Positions 48,101-60,400 of a stretch of 64,000 nucleotides of DNA are shown piece by piece. Position numbers and translations under genes: made by a program. The DNA comes from Helicoverpa zea (Eukaryota > Arthropoda > Insecta > Lepidoptera > Noctuidae): assembly GCF_022581195.2 (NCBI RefSeq), contig NC_061459.1:10974001-11038000 (forward strand), given 5' to 3'. The notes under the pieces are model-generated. The model was not told the DNA's origin. It saw nothing but the letters and a program-made list of their open reading frames with translations, and ran no database searches. The first letter of the stretch is position 1; the number at the start of each line of letters is the position of its first letter.

Positions 48101-51100
48101 CCATATGGTGCCGTCCTGTTTTAATGATCGCGTCGAGTTGGACTTAACAAAACAAATGTGGAACGAGTGTTACGAAGGATCATTAATCTATTAGTAAATG
48201 TATAAGAATAGATAGAAAGCGTATGACGTTATTAGCTCGAGCGTGGCGCTGCTTCTCGCATCTTTCACTATTTTACACCCGAAATTGCGGAATTAATGTT
48301 TTCGTATTCATCCATCAAGGGGATACTGTGAAATTTCGTTCGCTCAAGACATCCCCTTAATCCTCAAGACGAATATCTCAAACTCACGGACGGAGCGGAA
48401 TAATCGCGAGGTTGTGACGAGCTGAAAAAAATTATATAATTCGTCACTTAATCCGAGCATCTTGGGGGGTTAGTCAAACAAATACCTAGTATTAGTTGTG
48501 ACAAACGCAGGCTTGAGTTTCATGTGATCAAAAATAAAAGAAAGATCATGACATGTTCCCCCCTCCGAAGTTGAACAGAAACATACTTGGGGAAGGCTTT
48601 TTTGTAAAGCCATCATTACATCTTTTAGGAGATAAAAAGAGCTCATCGATCTGCCTTCCGATTGCAAAATGGTTAAACATTTAATACGGAAGTTGATTTA
48701 AAAAAGTTTAATGGCCTTTTCAACGTCACTTAAGATATAATCATCAGTCGAAAGCCCATTTAATTCCCGATATTGGTGTCTTAGAAACACAAACGATTGG
48801 GAGTATATTACAAAGGACTTTGTACCAAAGGGACGATAGTAGAGTAGATTTTCACACTACATTGAGCGTAAAATTCACCCGAAAACGGTAGACGAAGAAA
48901 GAAATACTGTAATGCGTAATGAACTGAAATCTTTTACTGCTTTCGTGTGACCCATGGACAAGTTCCGAGCGAGAAGCGTTAATATACACATAAAGTGGTC
49001 CAAAGTTAGCTCCTTGGGGAATAACCTGCAGTAAAAAGCAAAACGAATATCAATTCATCATGTTCCGCCTACATTTAGTCATATCGTCATCTTACAAATA
49101 AATCCGCTTGTAATTTGTACCAAAAGCTTTATGCGACAAACCATGGCACAAAGCTACAACCTTCTTAGTTTGGTCGAAAGCACAAAGGAGTACCAAGTCG
49201 CCAGACCCGAAAAAGTACGAGTCCTTTGAGAGACCAATCCTTTAATACTAATTGAATCATAATTTAGGAGACTGGAAGTTTCTTTTTATGTAAATCTTTT
49301 TTCCTCTGAAGGCTCAAAGGCTGGCAACGTAATAATCTTGAGTTTGAAAGGTTTAGAAAGCACTCGTATATTTGGGATTGGAATGAACGTATTTCGTGTG
49401 TATTCTTGGAGTATCGATAATAGATTTGTTGTTTATGTTTATTTCTGTAGTCGTTGTATTTATGAGGTAAACATTTATTGTGTTAACGTTATTATTATAT
49501 TACAATCAGTTAAGGACCTAAGAAGCTTTTTATTTTTGGCTAAACCTTGCCAAAATTACTGACGATTAATCAACCATGTATTTAAATCGGGAATTAAAAA
49601 TGAAGGCAGTTTTTAGCTACGCGAGGGTTTCATTATTTTTCGGTAATTATTTTAACGTAAACTCATTACCGTCGATTATTTAATGATAATGACTTTATTT
49701 TTTTTGTAGTTTACGCATTAACTTAAAAGAAAGGGCTATTCATTACTCTTTGCAAATTAAAGCAAATATATAATTATTTATTTACTATTTTGACTTTGTT
49801 ATTTAAATTGGGGTTACATTTGGTATTAATCCACGTTTTTGCGTACATATTTTTTTAGTTTTGCAACATCGTTTGCCTACTCAAACTGCTCGCGTCGTCG
49901 TTCATCGGTAACATAAAGGGGCCCTTTGCTGATGTCAATATCACTAAGACCGTAACTGTTACAGGGAATAACGCGAACTTTTCCCTCATCCTAACGTACT
50001 AACTCCATAACCCATCCAATGTCAGTGTAATATCAAAAGACAATTTACCGTGGCGCACGACAACGGCGGCAGGAGCACCGATAAATCTCCAGGACAATTT
50101 CCGAAATTTTTCTATCAGAAAGATTTACACTCCAGTCATCTTGGCGAAAGAAAATCGCACCTACAATCCTATTATCGATCCCTATTCCAGTACAATTTGC
50201 GAGTTGCGCGGGCGAGCGCTAGCAATTTTCAAACTTAAATGAAAATATCGGTTGGGGTAGAAGACTGTAGGGAACATTTTCCACGTCTTCAGCTTGTCGA
50301 TAGTTCACATCCCGTCGAAGCCAGACATGATTCAGTCGGCAACATCCTTTGTATAAGCTAAGTTTACGTCCAGCGGTTTCAGACGAATGTAAACCAATGT
50401 GCCGTATTCGAAGAACTACATAAATCAAGCAATTTATTAAACAAGACGCCTTTGTATTCTGCACCCAATTACGTTTACTTAAAAGCAACAATATTAAATG
50501 TTTTTAATTAAAACGTATCAAAATTATATAACAGATTTTCAAGGTATCAAAATAATATTTACAATCTTGCTAACGAAACTCAATTACTTAGACAGAAATA
50601 AAAACACGCGAGATTATTAAATAAGCTTTTATTATTTCATTTTGATAATTAGAACAAAATAATCTGCTTTAATTAGAACGTGCTCTACTTTATTAAATTC
50701 TAATATTCGTGTTACATGCCTACTGTAATATGCAAAGTAGTCAGCTGTATGAAATTTTTAGTAACAACAAACTTTGGTAACTTATGCAGATCATTTTAGT
50801 TCAAATAATTCTACCAATGTTAGACGTATTCAATTGATTGATCGTAATTGTTTACTTATTGTTTTGTTTGCACCCAGCGGAGTTAAGTTAGCACTCGATA
50901 GACTAAAAATAAAGTAGCTTGTTCTGTGTGTTAAATGTATTAATGCTATTATTTATCACGTTATAATTAGCAACACAATCTGACTTTTTCTCTTCCGATC
51001 ACTCTTTTTGTAACCAAATTCTCTGTCTTCCCTAGTTTGTATTTCAAATAACCAAAGAATATAAAAGCACGACTGAAAACTTACCCATCCCTTTCAAAAC

Positions 51101-51492
51101 TGTAATCAATTGTTTCCCACCAGCCAGCAAAACAAAAAAGAACTTTACAAGAGCACACTTTACGAACAACATAAAAGCAAAGCAGTTTCAATAGCTAAAA
51201 TACCTATTAATCATTATTATGACCACGAACTCTTCGATAAAGCTTAAAGTATAGCTAAACATCGAGTAGCTCTTACAACGTTAACGGCTCATTTTGAACT
51301 TAATGCTGAGTAATATTGCTTCGAGCGGTGGTTCTGGCCATAGTATTTTATACAAAGACAAAAGCATGGAATCCGGTGCTGAATAAGTAATAAAATATCG
51401 ACAATATTCACCGACAGTCTGATACCGTTCGAACAATCGAAAATTGGGAGCTGTTATAGTTCGGTGTTTTGTACGTGAATATACGTTTTAGA
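45125..51492 (+). other. Intron after the 201-nt exon
   Basis: Donor GTAGGT opens it. A GC-richer patch lies at about 45910-46080. TTTCCCTGTTTCAG at 46906-46919 is a good acceptor but has no matching exon. A 13-bp hairpin lies at 47607-47636. No other gene or element is recognised. Confidence 0.55.
47607..47636. repeat. Perfect 13-bp hairpin with 4-base loop
   Basis: CAAAGGACCAATT and its exact complement AATTGGTCCTTTG flank AATG. It is a small perfect foldback with no element around it. Confidence 0.6.
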
Positions 51493-51881
51493 AAAAAAAA
51501 GTCGTGGTGGCCTAGTGGGTAAAGGACCAACCTCTCAAGTATGAGGGCGCGGGTTCGATCCCAGGTCAGGCAAGTACCAATGCAACTTTTCTAAGTTTGT
51601 ATGTACTTTCTAAGTATATCTTAGACACCATGGACTGTGTTTCGGATGGCACGTTAAACTGTAGGTCCCGGCTGTCATTGAACATCCTTGGCAGTCGTTA
51701 CGGGTAGTCAGAAGCCAGTAAGTCTGACACCAGTCTAACCAAAGGGTATCGGGTTGCCCAGGTAACTGGGTTGAGGAGGTCAGATAGGCAGTCGCTTCTT
51801 GTAAAGCACTGGTACTCAGCTGAATCCGGTTAGACTGGAAGCCGACCCCAACATGATTGGGAAAAGGCTCGGGAGATGATG
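51493..51881 (+). mobile_element. tRNA-derived SINE with RTE-like tail and 12-bp target duplication
   Basis: ATACGTTTTAGA at 51481-51492 recurs at 51882-51893 as the target duplication. Box A TGGCCTAGTGG (51508-51518) and box B GGTTCGATCCC (51552-51562) both match the polymerase III consensus. The 3' part ends GGCTCGGGAGATGATGAT, an RTE-LINE-like tail that would let it borrow that machinery. The sequence is a SINE I recognise from many moths. Intact boxes and an exact duplication suggest a fairly young copy. Confidence 0.9.
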
Positions 51882-51893
51882 ATACGTTTTAGA

Positions 51894-53331
51894 CAGAGCC
51901 CTAATCTGAGTATTCTTTAAATAGTATTTATAGTGAGATTTTTGTTTGACGTTTGACAAAACATACGTTTATACATAGATTAAAAATGTTTTCATCCCTT
52001 TTTTATAAGCTTATTCATGTATTATCATGTCGAAGTTTGCAAGTGGCAATATGTTTTAGTACAATATCTATTGATAAAAATTGAAACAGTGAGTGCATTG
52101 AGGCAACGCCGATACAAAGGGAGGATATAAGCGAAAGTAGCAATTTTGACGCCCTGCGAAAGATTCTCCCCATTTTTGTACAATTTATTTTGCAACGTAT
52201 ATAGTCCTTATTTCCGTAACATAAGATGGATTTTTGATTTTTCCGAGGGGAAGCTTAATGTTGTACTTTGAAAGCAGATGCCTTGTTCCTCTTTTCTAAG
52301 AGGTATCTGGTAAAAATTGAAATGATTGCTACATTGTCGTGTAGTTATCGCTGTAGGTAAAAAATACTTCACTGCTAATGGCTTATTTGCTTTACTAACG
52401 CAGTTATCTAGAGACAGAAAGACGAAACGATGTAATAAAGACCTTTACATAACATTAGGAAAATAAATGTCAGCAAAACAAGTCCTGAGACCTACTTACA
52501 TCAGACAAATGAAGTACAACAGGCACAAAAACTGTTCAGTCCGAACGTGTGACAAAAACAAGACGCGGCAAAAGTAAAGTTACGTGTCGTTTCAAGACGA
52601 TAACAACAAAATCAAATTCCAGCTTCACAATGTAGTACGTCAAGTAAAAATTTCTGAAAAGAAGTTGTTAACAAAAATACGCTGAGGCCCGCAATGCCTG
52701 CGGGGCTATGATAAGGCGGTGGGATCTCTAGTAAGCGCCCGGTCGGGAAATCGCTCCTGCTTGGTTCCAAGATACGGGAGGCAGCGAGTGTAATCTAGTT
52801 TTACTTACAAAGTAATACGTATTGATCACTTGTACTTGTACTTCCCCTTCGTCATTTTATTTTAGATTTTTCCTGGTTTCTTACGAGCAAAAAAGTCATC
52901 TAACTTTTCATTTAAAATTGCGTGGTTTAGAATTCATACGCATGCACTTTTTAACGCAAGATTTGCAAAACATTTGAGACATCCTGCAATTTAGTCTATT
53001 TAGAGATATTATTTGATTTCTTCTTCATTATATTATTTTCTTTTGAGCCTTCAGAAACATTAGCATCTGTGTATTTATTACTATCATATCATATTCTTTT
53101 ATTACTTATCAATTTGGCTCCCAATTTCTCTTTGGCTCCTATATCTCCATTTACAAGTAACTTGTGGCACAGACTATTCGACACTTACAACCTGTTCGTG
53201 GAATACCTAAAGATCCCTCGCCTCACGATGGTGTTTACAAAGAAAACGTGTATTGATGAGTTAATTAAACTCCCTATTCTTAACGTTCGGGTTTTGTGTT
53301 TATAAAATAATATTTTAATAATTATTTGAAT
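51894..53331 (+). other. Intron with one unexplained GC-rich block
   Basis: The block at 52681-52795 stands out; the rest is AT-rich and holds no recognised feature. Confidence 0.5.
52681..52795. other. GC-rich 115-bp block, possible retroelement remnant
   Basis: From 52684 one frame reads AEARNACGAMIRRWDL then a stop, resembling the end of a mobile-element ORF more than random DNA. I cannot name a family. It has abrupt borders with AT-rich flanks. Confidence 0.3.
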
Positions 53332-53940
53332 CTAGACACACGGCAGTGTGTCCGCCAAGTTCGAGCAAAAAAGGCGACACACCGGCCGTGGGTTATATTA
53401 CACGAACCATTTCGGGCCAAATTCGACCCCCCTGTAACTCAAAATCTATTTTATTTACGCATATCAAATTTCTAGTATCTGTTGAGACCCCCTCACTTAT
53501 CTAAAATACAAAATTTCATTAATATACCTATTGTAGGTCTTGAGATATTGACGTCAGAAAATCGCTATTTTTACTATACACTGATTCACTTATTCACTGA
53601 CTCACTCATCAAAAACCTAGACCACTTCCAATGGTCGTATTGACTTGAAATTTGGCATGGAGGTAGGTCTTTATGTCAAGGTAAAGGGAAAAATCTGAAA
53701 ATGGCCAAGTGTGAGTCGGTTTCAAAATAATGAAGGTGTTTTATACCCGGTGTAAATTTATACCCCTAAGGAACTAAAACGAACTAAATTTATCTATATT
53801 TATATAATATATCTTCGAATGGTACAAAGGTTTGTATTTAGTCAAAGTAAAGTAAAAATCTGAAAACGGCCAAGTGTGAATCACTTTCGAAAATAACGAA
53901 TGTGTAACTTTGATCCACGAACATAATATATGATAACATG
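53332..53940. mobile_element. Lepidopteran repeat with terminal hairpin (GTGTGTCCGCC / GGCGACACAC)
   Basis: Near its start, 53339-53356 folds on 53373-53390 as an 18-bp stem with small bulges, next to a CTAG at 53332-53335. That could be a minus-strand Helitron-type 3' end. Two phrases recur inside it (AAAAATCTGAAAATGGCCAAGTGTGAGTC at about 53689 and a variant at about 53852). I recognise the family from moth genomes. The far end is uncertain. Confidence 0.5.
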
Positions 53941-54106
53941 TCTTGTCAGTCAGTTGGTAAATCTAGACATAGTTAATCTAGTTCATTTCTTTGTAAGAAA
54001 CATAGTGCATATTAAAAAATCTAAAAGATAGTATAAATGAGACATTTCTTTAACTAACTTCATCATAAGAAAAAAATAAAATAAACAACCTTACAAAAAT
54101 AAATGA

Positions 54107-54476
54107 AATCCCACCCAAAACAAAAATGTGAAAGACTGCCAAGTTCGATAATATGGGAATGCTTCGCCTATAAAAGAAGTGAGATCTGAATAAGTACCAA
54201 GTTCCATACACATACCTCAGTTAAAAATAGTTACTTTTTAATGATGATTACTTGGCAAGTTTTAATAGAAAATTAAATACTTGATTCATTGCGTTTAGTA
54301 GGTTTATAACAAGGTGTATGAAAACTTGCCAAGTAACATCATTAAAAAGTAACTATTTTTAACTGAGGTATGTGTATGGAACTTGGTACTTATTCAGATC
54401 TCACTTCTTTTATAGGCGAAGCATTCCCATATTATCGAACTTGGCAGTCTTTCACATTTTTGTTTTGGGTGGGATT
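54107..54476. repeat. Near-perfect 156/157-bp inverted repeat with 57-bp spacer
   Basis: Left arm 54107-54263 and right arm 54321-54476 are reverse complements over their whole length except for one extra T in the left arm (AATCATC against AACATC when aligned). The spacer is 54264-54320. A 100-codon frame starting inside the right arm is not supported as a gene. Transcription would give a hairpin of about 156 bp. Confidence 0.9.
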
Positions 54477-57400
54477 AAATTTTCCTGAAAGCACAACCTG
54501 TAATGAATGCCCGCTTTTGTGGTTTGTGTGTATTGTATATTATTATCTCATCAAAGAGGCTCTTGATGATTACGTAAACACTGTTCAATTTAATACTTTC
54601 CTACAAATTTTAGGTACTCTCGCTAAATTGAACAGACTACTGCGTACTCTCTTATCTCACAGAATTTTATAGAAATATATTTTGCCTGTGTAATCAATAT
54701 TTTCCAAAGTAACATTTTCGTAGCATGATCTATTCAATTCACAAAATAACTTATTCATCATAATACTCCTTGGTAAAACTTTTAGTCCCGAATGTATTCT
54801 GGCTCGAAAATGTTCAATTCATTCTTTCCAACGTCCATATATTGTAAAGCTTAAACCTATACATAATTCATGGAACAATAAAAACCGATTTGCGTACTTC
54901 GCTTCACCAAAATTCCATTAAAACTCTCAGCAGTACCCGCCATATTTTTTACTTTTTTTCATCACAAAAGAATACTCGTGGCCCAAAAAATTGAGTTAAT
55001 CTTATAACTTTGTACACAAAAGTACAATAAGGGAGACGAAATAAAACAAATAAATTAAATTACAAGAGATTCCTAAGAACATTGTCGCGATATCCTTTAG
55101 CAAATCTCATAACATTGTTATATCTTAAACTTTAGTTTTAACAGATGAAATAGAAGTGTCTTGGACAATTGTAACAATGTTATTAAAAGGTCACTGTGTC
55201 AGAGTAAAAACTTTTTATTTTTAAATATCTTGCGGATTTTGTAGCCACATGTTTTAGGGTGCTTTTATATACAATCTAGACAGCTTTAGGCGTTTGTATG
55301 CACAATCTATACTGCTTCAGTATTGCAAAACGTTGTTTATAATGGTCAATTGACTATATTTTCCCTTTACTGTAAATTGGATAATGACTTCTAGTAAATA
55401 ACTGACCCCTAATGTACTGGTTGATAGCTTCGTTACGGTATATAACATTTTCAGAATTCAAAAAAGAGTTTTCTTATTCTTGCTTATTTTACCTGCGTCA
55501 AACCTGTCTGGATACACAAAGTTTTGATGTGTTATAAACCTTTATATCGTATTTAGAGATTATATCAACCTTAGCATTTCAATCGCTTCAATAAATATTC
55601 AGTACCCTCGAAAAAATGGTTCGACTAAATTAAAATACCTTCGTACATTTTTATTTTAGAAATGTGAATAAAATTCGCCTCTAGATCTTTCCAAACATAT
55701 TTACATTCTACTCTAACCTAATGTTACCTAAACGTCTAACCCATTATAGGCCCCCGAAATGCGCCTCCCTAAAAACGTACGCGACACGTCACAAAGCGAC
55801 CCCCTCCCTTCCCCCCCCCTCGGTGGGTGCATCGCCAAATGCATCATTACGCCTGCCAGACACAATGCACCCCTATACGCGTGTGTGTGACAAAACATTT
55901 GTTGCCTCGTGAATGATGCCAGTAATCAATTTGCAAATTTTATTTCAACACCAGTGAAGTTATACAATTTGGCTACTGTGAGAAATGTTTTAATTTTGTG
56001 GTCTTTGACAGGCCAATTTTGTTTCGCTTGGGAAAATCTTCGAAAGAAGTGTTGTGAGGGGTAAATCTCCATCACACTTAACAGTGTTGTTGTAACCATG
56101 TGTTTGCAATAGTTAGTGAAGAAGAAATTTATATTTAAAACCAACAAAATGGGTACTATTTCTTAGCTTATACAGACGTCTCTATTTTCTCTTTGTTCAC
56201 TTACAATCTGGACAAGACAAACAACCACATCCACTTAGTGCTTTCTCACACGGAAAACACGTGACCTATATTAGATTGTAGCATCCATTCCATAAAGGAT
56301 AGCTGTATCCAACCGACCTAGATTTTATTCGATCAGTTTTTCAGAGACTTGATCTCACAATCCTAAACCGATTGGGCCTCACAATGTAGGGCCTCAAAAG
56401 GTTCCATCATACACCATTATCGCGCGAGTCAACGCACCCTTGAACTAACCATTATACTGTATAAATCCCTACTTACGTTGCTGTCAATCTCACACCTAAG
56501 GGCAAAGAAAGAGAAATCTGGATGATCCCAAATTAGATACGCGGTAACGAGACGGCTTCCACAGCAACGATAATGGGTTTTCTTTGCTGAAGGGAAAAAC
56601 CAATTTCGTTGCTAAAACATCAAAATATCTAAGTCAAGTTGAGGATAATCCTCGTAGTAGACGGTAAGTATCTTACGTCTTGATATTACTTTGTTTGTGA
56701 GCGCGACGCCGCCGGTTACACGTGAATATTTTTATGTGCTGTGAAGTTTGTTCCAGTTGAATCGATGATATTGGAAAAGTTTGCTTTAGCCTTGTATTTT
56801 AATACGTGTTAAAATGTATAAGCAGGTTTGGACAGGTTATGGTTTCGCAGAGTTTTAACAGCTCTTCGGGTGTAGTAATCCTTAAAATTAACAATCTTGA
56901 GGAAGTCTCAAGAGCGTATTGGGGCCAAGATTTGACTTTAAAATTTAGCCGATGATGGAGAAACGTTCTTCCTGGATATTCTTAGAAATATTATTATTTC
57001 TGAAACATTGTCGAGGTCGGTTTACTGGACTTTCCAACAATGAAAACAAAGCTATATTGTGAAACTGTCCGCTACTACTATTCACAATGAGTTGAAGTAC
57101 ACGTAAATAATATTAATTAAATATTATTAATTTATCATAGGTTTATTGTGACTTCTATACAGAATAAGCAATCCATTGCAGAATCTTTTATTGCCATTAG
57201 TTGTGAAATATACCTAAAAGTAAAATATTAGAACTCAGTGATGTTATAACTCATAAGGTCATGTTTGCTTTCTATGACTTAGTAATGTAATCGACCTTTG
57301 AATCTCACATTACTACACCTACACAAAATGATAATCTCATATGTCATAGTTCTTTTATTCCCACGTAAAGATGAATAATCCATCACTTTTTATGTTTACA

Positions 57401-60400
57401 CAATATATCATCAGCGTATATTTTTTCGTTTCTTCAGTCACATCTGCGGGATTACAGACACCACATCCCGAATGTTTTCATAACTTGTACAAACATTATC
57501 TTGCCGGATGAATTAGTTTTATCCCTAAAATAATTCTCCAACAAAAATAATGTATATTCTACTAGTTACTTGTATTTCCATACCTTTCGCTTTCAAAGCA
57601 CCGTTGCATTATTTATTGGGGAAAAACTTTATATTTTCACAAAATAACCGAGCAGATGCTTGGATCACCTGTGGACGGGCTATTAACATAAGTTTCCATT
57701 AAAAATTGAACCCTATTATTTGCGTTGTAGAGTTTACTTTGCCGAAGTGTATTGTGAGTGAGGAGTTATGTTTTTGTTTTTATAGCTGTTTGTAATCGCC
57801 TCGGAAAGGCAGTAGTCGGTGTAATTTTCGTTGCGGGATTGTGTCTTGTAGAATGTTTTATTCAAGCGTTTAGAAATATCCGCGGAGTATTTTAATGTTT
57901 GTTTATGAATGGTAATGAGCTGTTTATAGTCCCATATGTTTATCCTACTTTGTCGGTGGATCCTTGAATATTTTGTAACAACCCTTCTGGGTAATTTCAG
58001 CGAGAGATATATCATCAAATACCTATTTTACAAACAGCATTATTTGAAACTATAAACCACTGACACACACAGCAATATTTCCTTACAAACTTCCAATACG
58101 CGTTCACATATAGGTCGATCTTACATGTTTAATTCTTCGCAAGCGATTTTTGGTCCAAAGTTATTAGACACACAAATCTGGCGTCACTCAGTGTCCCAGG
58201 GCAATGTTGTTTGTTCCCCGTCCATGTTTGCACAGCTAACTGGATTGCTGCGGACTCCTCATTTATTCACGGCCCCCACTCTGTCCTAGTTACATTAGCC
58301 GCAACTTCTGATATACACATTTTACAATTTTGATTAACTTGCTCTCGTGTTTTTGTGTGGTGAGGTGTCTTGGGTTGTGTTTGGGCGTTTAGTTTTGCTT
58401 AGGTTTTTTAAAGATGAAGCAGCAAACATTTAAACATAACATTGTCTTTTAATATGTGCATGTACGGAACGAGTAGATATTTAAAAAAAACTTGATATCT
58501 ACAATTAGTTCTAAGTTACTATGAAGGAAAGATTTTAGATGCGCACACATTCTATTGGTAATCTGCTGACAAATGAATACATTCATAAGTATCGTTATTT
58601 CTGCATTAAGTATACAAAAGTGCCTTGCGTAAAAATGATAGGTAACACTTTAATATTTATTTTCAGACTAGGTAATAAGTACACATGCACATATATACAC
58701 ATACGTATTGTGGTAGATTGTAGTAACTATTCTAAGTATATAATTTATTTTGCATATTTTTGTTTATTTCAAAATAGTTTTTTAATACTGTAAGTGGTGT
58801 ATTGTAGCTGGTATATTCTGCGCCAGCGTTGCGTAAATGGTGACCGCAACTATTCTGAACTATCTATACGCGATTAGAAATGGCGGCTTTTGATGGATCC
58901 TGTGGTAAACGTTTTAACAGGGTTTTGATACTTTTAAATAAATAATGTTTCTGTATGTACTTTATGCATTCAGACAAAAAGAGAGTTGTATTAAAAGTGT
59001 CTCAGAACTTTGTCAATAACTACATATTTGGTAATTTATCGATTTAAACTTATGTGTTCATTCGACAATAACACCTATAATACTTACTAAGATTTCATAC
59101 ATACTTGTATAATATTCAGTAAAGTATTAATGGGCATTATATTGTATATCGAAAATTTTCCTTTGTATGATGTCAATTAAATAATATTAATAAACAAAAT
59201 ATTCTTTTGTTTCAGGTACGTAATTGACACAATTATGCATCATTCATGTGAACATTGGTAAAGGTAATAAACAGACTCCCAATTATTTGAATTTCATACA
59301 CGAAATGAATGTGAACGATATTTTTTGGTATCTCATAGGAATTCGTTGGAAATTAAAATATTCGATATTGTATGTTGTAGGTAGTGACGTGACTTCCATT
59401 GAGTGAAATTATTTTGACATTCTTCTGGCTATACTTTGAACTCACGGAAGATAGTAACTAACATAAAAAAGCCAAGAAATGTTTTACGAGTTAGTTCCTT
59501 TTCATAATACTTACTTAGTCTTCAACAATAAGTATAAGCTACCTCTAAAAGTAAAGTTGAACTAAGACAATGAAAACGATGTTATCTTTTACTTGTTCTA
59601 GACTACAGAAGTTCAAAAGTTACTTAGTCAGTAAGTAGGAGGTACTAAAACTTTTAATGGCAAAAACGTTACGATCGCCCCTAAATATTGAAACGTTGGA
59701 ACCACGGGAAAATGAGTAGTAATCCCACACACGTCCTACCGAGCAAGCGTAGCGAGTAAACGGGTCGATGTCATCAAAAATCCGAGGTTGGCTTAACGTA
59801 AACGTGCGCGTTTTCAAAATTGCCTCTCGAGGACTCGTGGGCTGATTAAAATACATAGATGTGATCTTACGTGAAAATGTTCGATCAATGCGCTCATTTG
59901 AACAAAATCTCCCTTTTGTTATGGACCTCCGTGGCACGTTGCATATGACATTGTCAATTGTTGATTCGACATAGCGGCATTGTGTTGAAAACGAGATAAT
60001 TTCGGCGCACTCGGTCGGTATTGTTCGAATATAAGCCGAGTTTTTTAGGACATTTTCTATATGTTTTGTGAATGTGAAAAATGAGTTTAGTGGGTCATTC
60101 CTGGTGGTTTATTTTCAATACCTTTCGGCTCTTTTTAATTCAGAAGCTCAAAAAAACTATAAAAACTTTTCATCCATAATTAGGTAAACAAACCAGCTTA
60201 TAAAGTACTAAAAGTTTTTAATGAACATCTAAACACGCTAAATAAATATAAATATAGCGGAACGATACACATTCCCCCTCGTTAATTAGTTAAACTTTCA
60301 GTTATTGACTTGCAGTTAGTTGCTCTGACAAGTGATAAGCCTGGCTTAAAGGGAGCCACCGCAAGCGTTAAGACTATTTATTTTGTACTATTAATTGCGC

